From Haloferax mediterranei ATCC 33500 (GTDB lineage: Archaea > Halobacteriota > Halobacteria > Halobacteriales > Haloferacaceae), in contig NC_017941.2 in assembly GCF_000306765.2 (NCBI RefSeq), positions 806,001-870,000 on the forward strand: DNA of 64,000 bases, in the 5' to 3' direction. The notes below the pieces were generated by a model, which had not been told where the DNA came from, searched no databases, and saw only the letters and a program-made list of their open reading frames with translations. The stretch's first letter is position 1, and every line of letters begins with the position of its first letter. Below, one piece after another: positions 8,824-18,736 of this stretch. A program made the translations under genes and the position numbers.

Positions 8824-9687
8824 TTAGTAGAACTCGCGGACGAGGTCCATCGCGTCGTCGGGGGCACCCGACGGAATGTCGGACATGTTCTCCGTGACGC
8901 CGAAGTTCTGCTCGTAGGAGACCGAACTCTCGTCTTTGTAGATGATTCCCTCGTACTCCTTCGAAGAGTCGAGAATCTTGTCCTTGGCAGCGTCGTAGTC
9001 GGTCGGGTCGTGGTCCGTCTCCTTGAGGTCCACGAGGTTGTCGCGGAAGTAGTCGTAGGTGTCCACGTCGTTGAACGTGACACACGGACTGAACACGTTC
9101 ACGAAGCCGAAGCCATCGTGCTCGATAGCTTCCTGCACGATTTCGGCGTGACGCTTGTGGTCGGTCGCGAAGGACTGCGCGATGAACGTGCCACCGGCGG
9201 CCAGCGACAGCGCCAGCGGGTTGACCGGCGGCTGCTGCGGCCCTTCGGGGGTCGTCGAGGTCTCGAAGTCCTCGCGCGAAGTCGGCGACGCCTGACCCTT
9301 CGTCAGGCCGTAGATACGGTTGTCCATGACGACGTAGGCCATGTCGACGTTGCGGCGAACGGCGTGGATAAAGTGCCCCGCACCGATGGAGTACCCGTCA
9401 CCGTCGCCACCGGCGGCGACGACGGTCAGGTTGGGGTTCGCCAGCTTGGCCCCGGCAGCGACGGGGAGCGAGCGCCCGTGAACGCCGTGGATGGCGTACG
9501 AGTGCATGTACGTCCCGATTTTGCCGGAACAGCCGATACCGGCGACCAGGAACGTGTTGTCCGGGTCGTTGCCGGAGTTGGCGAGGGCTTTCATGATACC
9601 GTTCATCGTCCCGAAGTCCCCACAGCCGGGACACCAGGTCGGTTGTTTGTCTGACTTGAAGTCGGTGAAGCGGACGTCTGAGCTCAT
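8824..9687 (-). CDS. korB: 2-oxoacid:ferredoxin oxidoreductase, beta subunit
   Basis: A 287-residue thiamine-diphosphate subunit that, with KorA, oxidatively decarboxylates 2-oxoacids such as 2-oxoglutarate or pyruvate and reduces ferredoxin. The N-terminus has TWCPGCGDFG with a CxxC. The ThDP/Mg motif is GGDGDGYSIGAGHFIHAVRRN. PLALSLAAGGTFIAQSF is the conserved central segment. The start overlaps the korA stop by 4 bp, so the two are translationally coupled. Substrate preference cannot be decided from sequence. Confidence 0.93.
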   Translation of the reverse strand: MSSDVRFTDFKSDKQPTWCPGCGDFGTMNGIMKALANSGNDPDNTFLVAGIGCSGKIGTYMHSYAIHGVHGRSLPVAAGAKLANPNLTVVAAGGDGDGYSIGAGHFIHAVRRNVDMAYVVMDNRIYGLTKGQASPTSREDFETSTTPEGPQQPPVNPLALSLAAGGTFIAQSFATDHKRHAEIVQEAIEHDGFGFVNVFSPCVTFNDVDTYDYFRDNLVDLKETDHDPTDYDAAKDKILDSSKEYEGIIYKDESSVSYEQNFGVTENMSDIPSGAPDDAMDLVREFY

Positions 9688-11444
9688 GCTGAAACCTCCT
9701 CTGCGTCGAGGGTCGATTTGATTTCGTCTGCGAGTTCGTCCGCCTTGAAGCGGACGCCGTCGTACTTGTTAATGCGCTTGACACGGGTTAATGTGTCGTG
9801 CTCGACGACGTTGGCGAACTGTCCCGTCGCGTTACACTCGACGACGATGACTTCGTCTGCCGCCTCGATAGCGTCCGAGAGGTCCGGACGCGGGAACATG
9901 TACGGAACTGAGAGGAAGCGGATGTCGATGCCGTCCGCTTCGAGGAAGTTCATGGCCTCGACGAGCGCGCCCTCGTTGGAACCCCACGAGATAACGAGCA
10001 CGTCCGAGTCGGTGTCGCCGAACTCACGCGGCGAGAAGTCCTCGTCGGACTTCGCCGTCTCGACCTTCCGGTCGCGCTTTTCGACCTGCTTGACGCGCAT
10101 CGAGGTGTCTTCGGTCCGGCGACCGAGTTCGTCGTGTTCGAGACCAGTCGACATGTGTGCACCCTCGTCCGTACCGGGGAACGCGCGCGGACTGATGCCG
10201 TCGTCGGTGAGTGCGTGTGGCTGGAATCGGCCTTTCTCGTCGAGCCATTCGTCGATGGTGTCGTCGTCGACGACCTTGCCGCGGTCGATTTCGACTTCGT
10301 CCATATCGAACGTCTCGGGGGAGAAGGTCTGTTCCGTGACTGCCATCGCGAGGTCGGCGGCGACGTAGACCGGAAGCTGGTACTTCTCGGCGAGGTTGAA
10401 CGCCTCGACGGTCTTCCAGAAACACTCGGAGATGGTCGTCGGTGCGACGACGAAGCGCGGAATCTCGCCGTGGCCACCCTGAAGCATCATGTTCAGGTCG
10501 CCCTGTTCTTGCTTCGTCGGCATCCCGGTCGAAGGACCGGAGCGCATCACGTCGACGATGACGAGCGGCGTCTCCGAGGTGGCGACAAGACCGAACGTCT
10601 CCGCCATGAGGTCGATACCCGGACCGGAGGTTGCGGTCATCGAGCGCGCACCGGCGCGCGCAGCACCGAGCGCGAGGTTGATTGCGGCGAGTTCGTCTTC
10701 CGCCTGCACGACGTGGCCGCCGTAGCGTTCGATACGCCCGGTCAGGTACTCCATGACGTTCGTCGCCGGTGTAATGGGGTAGCCAGCGTAGAACCGGCAA
10801 CCGGCGGCGATTGCGCCCATACCGATGGCCTGGTCGCCGTTCAGGAGGACGTAGTCTTCGTCGGTCGTCTCGAGGTCGTAGTCGAATTCGTGGTCGAATT
10901 CCTCGTGTACGAATTCGAGTCCGGCGCGAGCCGCCTCCTTGTTGTTCTCAACGATTGCCTCACCCTTCCCGCCGAAGCGCTTCTGGAGCGCGCTGTCGAG
11001 GTTCTCGATAGGGAAGTCGGTGACGGCACACGCCGCGCCGAGTGCGACGACGTTACGCATGATTGCGCCGCCAGCCTCTTCTGCGAGCGCCTGAAGGGGA
11101 ACGTCCAGCCCGACCATTCCTTCAGGAATCTCGACGTCCGCCATCGTCGAGCGGTCACCGTCGTAGATGATGACCGAACCGTCGTGGAGTTCGTCGAGGT
11201 TCTCCTCAATCGTTCGTGGTGTAAGTGCAATGAGCACGTCGAGTCGGTCGACGACGCTCTGTACGGGGTCGATGGCAGTCCGAACTTTGTATGCAGTGTA
11301 GCCGCCGCGGATTCGCGAAGCGAAATCCTTGGAAGTAAACACGTGCCGTCCAGCCCGGGAGAGTGCCTGAGCGAAAATCTTCCCCGTGGAGTCGATGCCA
11401 TCGCCAGCCTCGCCGCCGATGGCCCAGTTGAAGTCCGCAGGCAT
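9684..11444 (-). CDS. korA: 2-oxoacid:ferredoxin oxidoreductase, gamma-alpha fusion subunit
   Basis: A 586-residue subunit joining the gamma domain (residues 1-190, starting FNWAIGGEAGDGIDSTGKIFAQ) to the alpha pyrimidine-binding domain (about 200-580). GYPITPATNVMEYL and SGPGIDLMAETFG are signature stretches, and DVMRSGPSTGMPTKQEQGD is the conserved active-site region. Haloarchaea use these ferredoxin-linked enzymes in place of lipoate-dependent 2-oxoacid dehydrogenases. First gene of the korAB operon. Confidence 0.93.
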   Translation of the reverse strand: MPADFNWAIGGEAGDGIDSTGKIFAQALSRAGRHVFTSKDFASRIRGGYTAYKVRTAIDPVQSVVDRLDVLIALTPRTIEENLDELHDGSVIIYDGDRSTMADVEIPEGMVGLDVPLQALAEEAGGAIMRNVVALGAACAVTDFPIENLDSALQKRFGGKGEAIVENNKEAARAGLEFVHEEFDHEFDYDLETTDEDYVLLNGDQAIGMGAIAAGCRFYAGYPITPATNVMEYLTGRIERYGGHVVQAEDELAAINLALGAARAGARSMTATSGPGIDLMAETFGLVATSETPLVIVDVMRSGPSTGMPTKQEQGDLNMMLQGGHGEIPRFVVAPTTISECFWKTVEAFNLAEKYQLPVYVAADLAMAVTEQTFSPETFDMDEVEIDRGKVVDDDTIDEWLDEKGRFQPHALTDDGISPRAFPGTDEGAHMSTGLEHDELGRRTEDTSMRVKQVEKRDRKVETAKSDEDFSPREFGDTDSDVLVISWGSNEGALVEAMNFLEADGIDIRFLSVPYMFPRPDLSDAIEAADEVIVVECNATGQFANVVEHDTLTRVKRINKYDGVRFKADELADEIKSTLDAEEVSA

Positions 11445-11728
11445 GCTGAGTGAAATCTACCCATAGCCGGGTCAAAAGCCTTCTGAAAGTTTGTGTGAAA
11501 TATCGGTGCTGTTCATAAACGAAACCTCGGTATACAGGTCCCTAGAATGTGTTTATCACCGGATTATACAATCTGATTGGCCACTGTTTCGGAATGTGGT
11601 GGACAAATGTCCAATTACACCCGATTCCGGCCGCTCGCGGCAAGTTCCTCCGGATTCGAGACGCGGTCGCATTTCTCACCCTATCCGGGAAGGCAAGGCC
11701 CTTGTGAGCCTACGTCGAAGCGGGTCAC

Positions 11729-12373
11729 ATGGACGCAACCGTCACCGTCTCCGCGGCCCGCAACGTCGGACCCGGAACGGTCGCTATCGAGTTCGAGACG
11801 CCCGACGGCTTCGAGGCCGAGCCGGGCCAGTTCGTGAAGCTCACCGCCGAAGTCGACGGCGAGTCGTACGCCCGCTTCTATACGCTCTCGTCGCCCGGCG
11901 TCGGCGACACTTTCGAAGTGACCGTGGGAATCGACCCCGAGGAAGCCGGGCCGTTCAGCCAGCACCTCGAATCGCTCGCCGAGGGCGACACCATCGACCT
12001 CTCCGGTCCGTTCGGCGACAGCTACTACGACGGCGAGGCGCGCGTGGTCGTTCTCGCCGGTGGCCCGGGTATCGGCCCTGCGGTCGGTATCGCCGAGGCG
12101 GCGGTCGCCGACGACAACGAAGCCGCAGTCGTCTATCTCGATGACGCGCCCGCGCACGAGGACCGACTCGACGCGCTCCGCGATGGCGGTGCGAGTGTCG
12201 TCGTCACCGACGACGAGGACGCACTCGCCGGAGCCGTGTCGGACGCGCTCGTAAACGGCGACGACGAACAGGTGTTCGTCTACGGCTTCGCAGGATTCGT
12301 CGACGCCGCCGTCGACGCGATCGAAAACGCCGGCGGCGACGTTGACGCGGCGAAAATCGAGAACTTCGGGTAA
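11729..12373 (+). CDS. FAD/NAD(P)-binding oxidoreductase, ferredoxin reductase-like
   Basis: A compact 214-residue flavoprotein. RFYTLSSP is the RxY(S/T) FAD-binding motif of the ferredoxin-NADP+ reductase superfamily, and VVLAGGPGIGPAVG is the nucleotide-binding glycine loop. A C-terminal YGFAGFVDAAVDAI completes the NAD(P) domain; no ferredoxin domain is fused. It is divergent from korAB, suggesting a possible role in passing electrons between ferredoxin and NAD(P)H, though this is context-based inference. Confidence 0.85.
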   Translation: MDATVTVSAARNVGPGTVAIEFETPDGFEAEPGQFVKLTAEVDGESYARFYTLSSPGVGDTFEVTVGIDPEEAGPFSQHLESLAEGDTIDLSGPFGDSYYDGEARVVVLAGGPGIGPAVGIAEAAVADDNEAAVVYLDDAPAHEDRLDALRDGGASVVVTDDEDALAGAVSDALVNGDDEQVFVYGFAGFVDAAVDAIENAGGDVDAAKIENFG

Positions 12374-12409
12374 CGTATCGAAAACGCGTTTCGGATTCTT
12401 TCTTGCGAC

Positions 12410-13216
12410 TTAGTCGACCGGCTTCCACGCCGTCAGCACCGCGAGCACGAGCGCTCCGCTGAGCCACCCCGCGAGACCCAAGAGCGACACCAACGGCGAC
12501 GTATGACTTCCCGTTTCGACGGCGACGCCGAAGACGAGCGACCGAAACGCTCCGTTCGGACTGAGCGCGAGCACCAGCGGCACGGCGTCGATACCGAACG
12601 TTCCTGAGGCGAGTCCCGCGACCGCCGCGGCATCGATGCCGACGACGAAGGCGACGACCAACCCAACGGCGAGTGCGATAGCCTGCCGAGCGGTCCGCGC
12701 GGCGGCGGAGACGGCAAGTGCGACCGCCGCAGTCGCCAGCGCGAATATCACCGCGAGCACGGCGAACCGGACGAACGCGACCGGCGAATCGGCGGCCGCG
12801 TTCAGGGCTAGAAACGCCGATTTCTCCGGCGACAACACGGGAACGGTCGCGGCCGAAACGAGGAGCGACCCGAAGACGACGACCACGAGCGCGAGGCTCC
12901 GACCGAGGTAGACGCCGCCGACGTACGAGAGACGAGACACGTCGAAGGTCCGGAGTACGTCCAACTCGCCGGTCCGTCGGTCCGTGAGAACGGCCCGATA
13001 GCAGAGCGCGAAGGCGAGAAGCGGGACGAGCGCCTCGACGAAGGGAACCAAGTCGAGGACGAGCGGGACGTATCCGCCGCGTGAACCGGTCCCCGCGGCC
13101 GCGACGGCGACGACAGTCAAGCCGAAGACGACCGAGAGAGCGACGACAGCGGGTGTTCGAACGACCGTCCGGAGTTCGCGGGCCGCGATGGCAAACAGGT
13201 CTTCGCCGTCGCTCAT
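12410..13216 (-). CDS. ABC transporter permease, NosY type
   Basis: A 268-residue integral membrane protein with about six hydrophobic segments and an N-terminal cytosolic stretch IAARELRTVVRTPAV, typical of NosY/ABC-2 permeases. It ends the nosDFY-like operon and overlaps the ATPase gene by 4 bp. In denitrifiers NosDFY assembles the copper-sulphide centre of nitrous-oxide reductase; no nosZ or nosL is seen in this window, so the substrate here is uncertain. Confidence 0.82.
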   Translation of the reverse strand: MSDGEDLFAIAARELRTVVRTPAVVALSVVFGLTVVAVAAAGTGSRGGYVPLVLDLVPFVEALVPLLAFALCYRAVLTDRRTGELDVLRTFDVSRLSYVGGVYLGRSLALVVVVFGSLLVSAATVPVLSPEKSAFLALNAAADSPVAFVRFAVLAVIFALATAAVALAVSAAARTARQAIALAVGLVVAFVVGIDAAAVAGLASGTFGIDAVPLVLALSPNGAFRSLVFGVAVETGSHTSPLVSLLGLAGWLSGALVLAVLTAWKPVD

Positions 13217-14049
13217 CGGCCTTCCACCTCGTCGGTCGAAACGAGTTCACCGAACGCCGTCTGGAGGTCGCTCGCACCGACCGGCTCGACTAATTCACGC
13301 GGCGGGCCGTCGGCGACGAACCGGCCCCCATCGAGGACGACGACGCGGTCCGCGGTGCGTTCGACCGGGCCGAGGTTGTGCGACGAGAGGACGACTGCGA
13401 CCCCTGACTCGGCGAGCGTCGAGACGATGTCGAACAGTCGTTCGACCATTCCCGGGTCGAGGCCGCTGGCGGGTTCGTCGAGGACGAGCACGGCCGGGTC
13501 GCCAATGAGCGCTCGTCCAAGACCGAGTAGGCGAGTCATCCCGCCGGAGAGAGCACCGACGCGGCGGTTCGCCGCAGTTGCGAGGCCGACACGGTCCAGC
13601 ACTTCGGTGACATCCACCTCCTCGTCGACGAACTGCGCGTAGAACCGGAGCGTATCGGCGGTCGAAAAGCCGTCTCGGAAACCGGGTTGTTGCGGGAGGT
13701 AGCCAACACGATTGTTTCCGCCCCCGTTTCCGCCGACTGAGATGGTGCCTTCGTCGGGGGCGCGGACCTTCGTCAAGAAGCGGAGGAGCGTGGACTTCCC
13801 CGACCCGTTCGGACCGACGAGTGCGACGATTTCGCCGGGCGCAACCGACAGTGAAACGCCTTCGAGGACGCGAACGTCGCCGAACGCGTGCGTGAGGGCA
13901 GTCGCCTCGATGGCCGGGGCTGCGTGAGCTGGTGAGTGTGATTCGTCCGAATCAACTGTACTGTCCGAATCGATTGTACTCGTCGCGCCTGCGGTGTCTG
14001 TTGTCTCTTGCACTGTTTTCTCTCCGGCCGCCGAGTCTCGTTCAGACAT
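13213..14049 (-). CDS. ABC transporter ATP-binding protein, NosF type
   Basis: A 278-residue ATPase. A Ser/Thr/Asp-rich N-terminal tail (1-45) precedes the nucleotide-binding domain with Walker A GPNGSGKST, signature GALSGGMTRLLGL, Walker B AVLVLDEPASGLDP and the H-loop SSHNL. It overlaps both neighbours by 4-8 bp, giving a tightly coupled nosD-F-Y operon. It would energise the NosY-like permease. The acidic tail is unusual compared with bacterial NosF. Confidence 0.9.
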   Translation of the reverse strand: MSERDSAAGEKTVQETTDTAGATSTIDSDSTVDSDESHSPAHAAPAIEATALTHAFGDVRVLEGVSLSVAPGEIVALVGPNGSGKSTLLRFLTKVRAPDEGTISVGGNGGGNNRVGYLPQQPGFRDGFSTADTLRFYAQFVDEEVDVTEVLDRVGLATAANRRVGALSGGMTRLLGLGRALIGDPAVLVLDEPASGLDPGMVERLFDIVSTLAESGVAVVLSSHNLGPVERTADRVVVLDGGRFVADGPPRELVEPVGASDLQTAFGELVSTDEVEGR

Positions 14050-15967
14050 CTGCTTCCCCCGTCGCGTTCACTCTGGCGAGTACGTCCGGTTGTACTGGCT
14101 CCGTCCGGGACGCAGCATCGACGACGCCGGACCCGCGGAGTCCGGCCACGTCGTCGCGGGCGCGGCGAAGAGCGTCCATCACGGGCGACCGTGAGAGGAC
14201 GAGTGCGGTGGGGCTTCGGCCGAGTTCGGCGTCAACCGGCCCGGATGGCTGGAATGCCCGGTCGTAGACCCCGTCGCCGTCGGCGTCTTCGAGTGGAAGG
14301 TCGCCCCAGTAGTTGCCGTCGCCTTCTCGGGTCCACGTTCGCATCGGCCCGAGCGCCGATTCGACCTGCACGTCGTTGTCGACGATATCGTTTCGGACGA
14401 CGACGTTCGTCGGGAAGGTCGAACTCCCGCGGACGCCGATTTCGTTGCCAGCAACGACGTTCCGGACGTACACTTGCCTGTCGCCGCTTACGTCCATGCC
14501 GTACTCGTTGTTTGCGAAGACGTTGTCGGCGACGTAGGTGTCGCTTCCGGCGGGGATGAAGCCGAAGTTCGAGTCTTGCACGTCGTTTCCGACCACGAGG
14601 TTTCCGACGGGGCGGGTCATGATGATGACCCCGATTCGGTTTTCGCGGACAACGTTGTCGGCGACGAGCATGTCCGAAGTGTACATCTCGTGGACGCCGT
14701 AGCGTCCGTCTTCCATGTGGTTGTTCCTGACGACACTCCCGTCCGCGCGGTGGGTGTAGACACCGTCGCGTCCGTCGAGGAACGTCGAATCCTCGACGAC
14801 CGAGCGCTCGCCGATGAGGACGACGCCCATGAAGCCGTCAGATGGGTCTTCAGCACCCTGTACAGTCAGATTGTCGAGGACGCTGCTCGCGCTCTCGCGG
14901 ACGATGACGCCGCTTGCGGGCGTGTCGATACGGACGTTTCGAACCGCGGACCCGTTCGCCCCGTCGAGGACGATACCGGTGTCGCCGCGGCCGTAGGCGA
15001 GTTGGACGCGGGTGTCCCAATCGACAGACTCGTTTGTCACACGGATGCGTCGGGTGCCGACATCACCGACGCCGGAGATAGAGAGGTTCGCCACGGCGGC
15101 GCGGTCGGCGCGGATGTGGACGGCGGTGTCGTTGCCGTCGTCGACGAGTGCCGTCTCGGTTCCGGCCCCGACGAGGGTAATCGAGCGATTCAGGTCGACC
15201 GACTCGACCGAGTACGTTCCGGCGGGGACGTAGACGGCGGTGCCGTTCGGTGCCGATTCGACGGCTGCCTCGACGGTTGGCGCATCCTCGCCCACGACAG
15301 TCGAGACGGGGCGGTCGAACAGCGAATCACTCGCAGCGACAGTCTGGTTGGCCCAGTCGTGGTGGGACTTGACGGACGATTCAAAGGCAGCGAGTCGTGA
15401 CGAGAGTGGACTGCCGGTTCGGTCCTGAAGCGTCCGCCAATCGATGACTTCGCCACCGTGTTCGTCGGCGAACGACTGCGCGGCGTCAGCATCTGAAAAC
15501 GGGACGGCGATGGGGCCGGACGGGACGCGAGCACCCGAGTCGACGACGAACGACGCCTCAGATGCCTTGACCCAACCGGGAGTGCGGTTGTTCTCGGTTC
15601 GGAGGTAGTTGTCCTCGCCGAGGGCCGGAGTGACCGTCGCGTAGTCAGTGACGAATACGGCGAGCGGGTCGCCGAACTGGCGGGCACTTTCGGAGGTCGA
15701 GATGTCGGCGGCCGCGGTTGTCACGTCGTAGTAGCCGATGACGTAGCGGTACCGCGAGAAGTGAACCTGTGCAACCGGGACTTCGAAACCCTCGCCATCT
15801 GATAGGAGAATATCGACCGACGTGCCGCCGGTCTTGACGGTGTCGTCGAACGGAACCGGTGAAACCGTCCCCGTGGCGGGAACGACGAACGAAACGCTTG
15901 CGAGGACGAACACGAGAGCCACCGCGGCGGCGGTCCACCGGGTCGCCGTAGGGGTAACAAGTGCCAT
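14042..15967 (-). CDS. NosD-type secreted right-handed beta-helix protein
   Basis: A 641-residue protein with an N-terminal signal anchor (residues 12-32) and, from about residue 250 to 560, a parallel beta-helix of NosD/CASH repeats (for example NNHMEDGRYGVHEMY, VVGNDVQDSNFGF, VAGNEIGVRGSS). The first 230 residues form a haloarchaeal N-terminal extension including DIGGEVIDW-like surface-domain sequence. It heads an operon with NosF- and NosY-like genes and probably handles a metal or cofactor outside the membrane. A nitrous-oxide reductase link is not supported locally. Confidence 0.85.
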   Translation of the reverse strand: MALVTPTATRWTAAAVALVFVLASVSFVVPATGTVSPVPFDDTVKTGGTSVDILLSDGEGFEVPVAQVHFSRYRYVIGYYDVTTAAADISTSESARQFGDPLAVFVTDYATVTPALGEDNYLRTENNRTPGWVKASEASFVVDSGARVPSGPIAVPFSDADAAQSFADEHGGEVIDWRTLQDRTGSPLSSRLAAFESSVKSHHDWANQTVAASDSLFDRPVSTVVGEDAPTVEAAVESAPNGTAVYVPAGTYSVESVDLNRSITLVGAGTETALVDDGNDTAVHIRADRAAVANLSISGVGDVGTRRIRVTNESVDWDTRVQLAYGRGDTGIVLDGANGSAVRNVRIDTPASGVIVRESASSVLDNLTVQGAEDPSDGFMGVVLIGERSVVEDSTFLDGRDGVYTHRADGSVVRNNHMEDGRYGVHEMYTSDMLVADNVVRENRIGVIIMTRPVGNLVVGNDVQDSNFGFIPAGSDTYVADNVFANNEYGMDVSGDRQVYVRNVVAGNEIGVRGSSTFPTNVVVRNDIVDNDVQVESALGPMRTWTREGDGNYWGDLPLEDADGDGVYDRAFQPSGPVDAELGRSPTALVLSRSPVMDALRRARDDVAGLRGSGVVDAASRTEPVQPDVLARVNATGEADV

Positions 15968-16164
15968 CTGGTGTCAGCGCCCGACGGGGAAGCAATCGGT
16001 CGCGGCAACCGAGCGGGTCGCTGCCAGCGGTCGGCCCGTGTCGTTCTCGAAGTCGTGCATACCCGGGGCTAGGTCGGCGGGGAGTGATATGCACGATGGT
16101 CTGTCTGTCGAAGCAATACCAACTGGAAAATACCCGAATAATTAATCATCGCCCATCCTGATTC

Positions 16165-17871
16165 ATGACCATGTACGACGACGAGGACTTGGCGTCCATT
16201 CGCGAGGCACGCGAACAGTGGGAATCAGAGACTCGCGACCCGTTCCTCGAAAAGGGTGGAGAGCGCAAAGACCGGTTTGCGACCGTCTCGAACCACGAGG
16301 TCGACGACCTCTACACGCCCGAGGACGTTTCCGACCTCGACTACGAGGAGGACCTCGGCTTCCCCGGTGAGTCGCCCTACACCCGCGGGGTATATCCAAC
16401 GATGTACCGCGGCCGCACGTGGACGATGCGCCAGTTCGCCGGGTTCGGAACCGCGACAGAGACGAACGAGCGGTTCCACTACCTCATCGAAAACGGCCAG
16501 ACGGGACTGTCGACCGCGTTCGACATGCCCTCGCTCATGGGAAAGGATTCGGACGACCCGCTTTCGGATGGCGAAGTTGGGAAGGAAGGCGTCGCCGTCG
16601 ACACGCTCCGCGACATGGAGGTCCTCTTCGACGGCATCGACATCGGCGATGTGACCACGTCCTTTACCATCAACCCCTCCGCGCCGGTCGTCTTCGCCAT
16701 GTATGTCGCGCTCGCGGACAACCGCGGTGTGTCCCGTGACCAAATTGGAGGGACCTTCCAGAACGACATGCTCAAGGAGTTCATCGCACAGAAGGAGTGG
16801 GTCATTCCGCCCGAACCGTCGCTCAAACTCGTCACCGACACGGTCGAGTTCGCCGCCGACGAGACCCCGCGCATCCGACCCATCTCGGTTTCCGGGTACC
16901 ACATCCGTGAGGCCGGGTCGACGGCGATTCAGGAACTCGCATTCACCCTCGCCGACGGCTTCGCTTACGTCGAAGACGCGGTGGACCGCGGCCTCGACAT
17001 CGACGAGTTCGCCCCGCAACTCTCGTTCTTCTTCAACTCGCACAACTCCATCTTCGAGGAAGTTGCAAAGTTCCGCGCCGCTCGGCGGATTTACCACCAC
17101 GTGATGACCGAGTGGTACGGTGCCGAAGACGAGCGCTCGAAGCAACTGAAGTTCCACACCCAGACGGCGGGGCAGTCGCTGACGGCGCAACAACCGCTCA
17201 ACAACATCGTCCGCGTCACGATTCAGGCGCTCGCGGGCGTCCTCGGCGGAACCCAGTCGCTTCACACCAACAGCTTCGACGAGGCACTGGCGCTCCCGTC
17301 CGAAGAGGCGGTTACGGTCGCCCTACGCACCCAACAGATAATCGCCGAGGAATCCGGCGCAGCCGACGTTATCGACCCGCTCGGCGGCAGTTTCTTCATC
17401 GAGAAACTCACCGATGAAATCGAGGACGAGGCGATGGCCTACATCGAGGAGATTCGCGAGATGGGCGACGGGTCGGTCCGCGACGGCGTCCTCGCCGGTA
17501 TCGATGAAGGCTATTACCACAAGGAAATCGGCGAAGCGTCCTACGAGTACCAGTCGCGCGTCGAGAAGAACGAAGAAATCGTCGTCGGCGTCAACAAGTA
17601 CGCGACCGACGGCGACACCAAACCCGACCTCCTGCACGTCGAAGACGAGGTGCAGGACCGCCAACTCGAACGCCTCGAATCGGTTAAACAAGAGCGCGAC
17701 GACGAGGAAGTCGAGGCGGCACTCGACGAACTCCGCGAGACAATCGAAGCAGAAGAGAACGTCATGCCCGTGCTCGTCGATGCCGTGAAGGCCTACGCCA
17801 CGATGGGTGAAATCATGGATGTCTTCGAGGCGAAGTACGGCGCGTACCGCGAGAAAATCGGTCTCGCATGA
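16165..17871 (+). CDS. mcmA1: Methylmalonyl-CoA mutase, large (alpha) subunit
   Basis: A 568-residue catalytic subunit that interconverts methylmalonyl-CoA and succinyl-CoA using adenosylcobalamin. Motifs include PYTRGVYPTMYRGRTWTMRQFAGFGTA, with the substrate-contacting Tyr and Arg, FDMPSLMGKDSDDP, and GGTQSLHTNSFDEALALP. It lacks the B12-binding domain, as in archaea where that domain is a separate small subunit, not present here. In haloarchaea the enzyme serves propionate and methylaspartate-cycle metabolism. The first ATG (16165) is followed by a second at the third codon, either of which may be used. Confidence 0.95.
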   Translation: MTMYDDEDLASIREAREQWESETRDPFLEKGGERKDRFATVSNHEVDDLYTPEDVSDLDYEEDLGFPGESPYTRGVYPTMYRGRTWTMRQFAGFGTATETNERFHYLIENGQTGLSTAFDMPSLMGKDSDDPLSDGEVGKEGVAVDTLRDMEVLFDGIDIGDVTTSFTINPSAPVVFAMYVALADNRGVSRDQIGGTFQNDMLKEFIAQKEWVIPPEPSLKLVTDTVEFAADETPRIRPISVSGYHIREAGSTAIQELAFTLADGFAYVEDAVDRGLDIDEFAPQLSFFFNSHNSIFEEVAKFRAARRIYHHVMTEWYGAEDERSKQLKFHTQTAGQSLTAQQPLNNIVRVTIQALAGVLGGTQSLHTNSFDEALALPSEEAVTVALRTQQIIAEESGAADVIDPLGGSFFIEKLTDEIEDEAMAYIEEIREMGDGSVRDGVLAGIDEGYYHKEIGEASYEYQSRVEKNEEIVVGVNKYATDGDTKPDLLHVEDEVQDRQLERLESVKQERDDEEVEAALDELRETIEAEENVMPVLVDAVKAYATMGEIMDVFEAKYGAYREKIGLA

Positions 17872-17961
17872 ACGAGCCGTAATTCGGGCGGCTCACTGAC
17901 GTAGGTTGTCACCGCTATCACCGCCGCCATCGCCGTCGATACCCGCAGTCTCCCCTACCGA

Positions 17962-18621
17962 TTACGTCGTCTGCTGGTCGCGTTCCTGCTCTTGGAGTCT
18001 GGTCGACAACGCGTCGAGTTCCGTTTTCAACTCCTCTATCTTCGACACGGTAACCCCCGAGCCATAGCTGGGAGCCATATTCATCGCGTACAGCCGTCCC
18101 ACCAGACTCTGAAACAGGAGGTCTATCTCTTCTTCCCCGCCGTTTGCCTGGTATCCAAGCTGGTTGATGAGGTGGTGAAGACAGGACCCCCAGCCGACCG
18201 TGTACACCTCGTCTTCGAACTCGTCCAGTGCGTCGGGGAGTGAGTCGAAGGTATCCAGGCAGTCTAAGCTCATCCGACTCGCCGCGTACCGGAGTCGAAA
18301 CTGGAGTCGTTGCCGTTCGTCGAAATCGGCAATCTCGACGCCGGTGTCGACGACCTCCCACTCGTCGAGTCGGTTGCTGGCGGCGAGTTCGTCCCATCGC
18401 GGTCGTTCATCACTAACGACCGCCTCTGTATCGCCGAAGATGTAGAACACGACTTCACCGTGGTCCATGGACGGGTCCTGTCCGTAGCGGTTGAAAATCG
18501 GCCACTGGGCGTCGTCTCGGTGTTCGATTCGCTGGAACGCAGACGCGACGTACTCTCGAATCAGTCGTTCCTCGGCCTCGACGTCGGCGACCGTGAACAC
18601 GACCTTTTTTAACTCTGACAT
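17962..18621 (-). CDS. Unknown protein downstream of LanM
   Basis: A 219-residue acidic soluble protein starting MSELKKVVFTVADVEAEERL, with a central block from NRYGQDPSMDHGEVVFYIFGD to PRWDEL, a helical GWGSCLHHLINQLGYQ stretch and a C-terminal coiled coil (about residues 190-215). The ORF could extend to 18726 but the ATG at 18621 is preferred. I do not recognise the family. It is co-directional with the lanthipeptide synthetase 203 bp upstream and convergent with the mutase gene, so it could belong to the lanthipeptide locus as an accessory factor; that is only positional inference. Confidence 0.6.
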   Translation of the reverse strand: MSELKKVVFTVADVEAEERLIREYVASAFQRIEHRDDAQWPIFNRYGQDPSMDHGEVVFYIFGDTEAVVSDERPRWDELAASNRLDEWEVVDTGVEIADFDERQRLQFRLRYAASRMSLDCLDTFDSLPDALDEFEDEVYTVGWGSCLHHLINQLGYQANGGEEEIDLLFQSLVGRLYAMNMAPSYGSGVTVSKIEELKTELDALSTRLQEQERDQQTT

Positions 18622-18736
18622 GTTTGCGACTTTCTCACCAGCGTCTTGTATCTTGTGGCGACCCGGTCGTTCGTCCAGCACCGAGGCGACCACCGTTCCG
18701 AGAAGTTCACTCCCGCGGAGCTTCACCCAGCAGAAC

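Noticed and set aside
10134-11453. 439-codon plus-strand frame opposite korA
   Set aside because: Antisense to a highly conserved enzyme; no start context and Arg/Val-rich translation.
17962-18621. SpaB_C/thiopeptide-type maturation protein downstream of LanM
   Set aside because: Considered because of the neighbourhood, but the RY...D pattern and following residues do not match that family convincingly.
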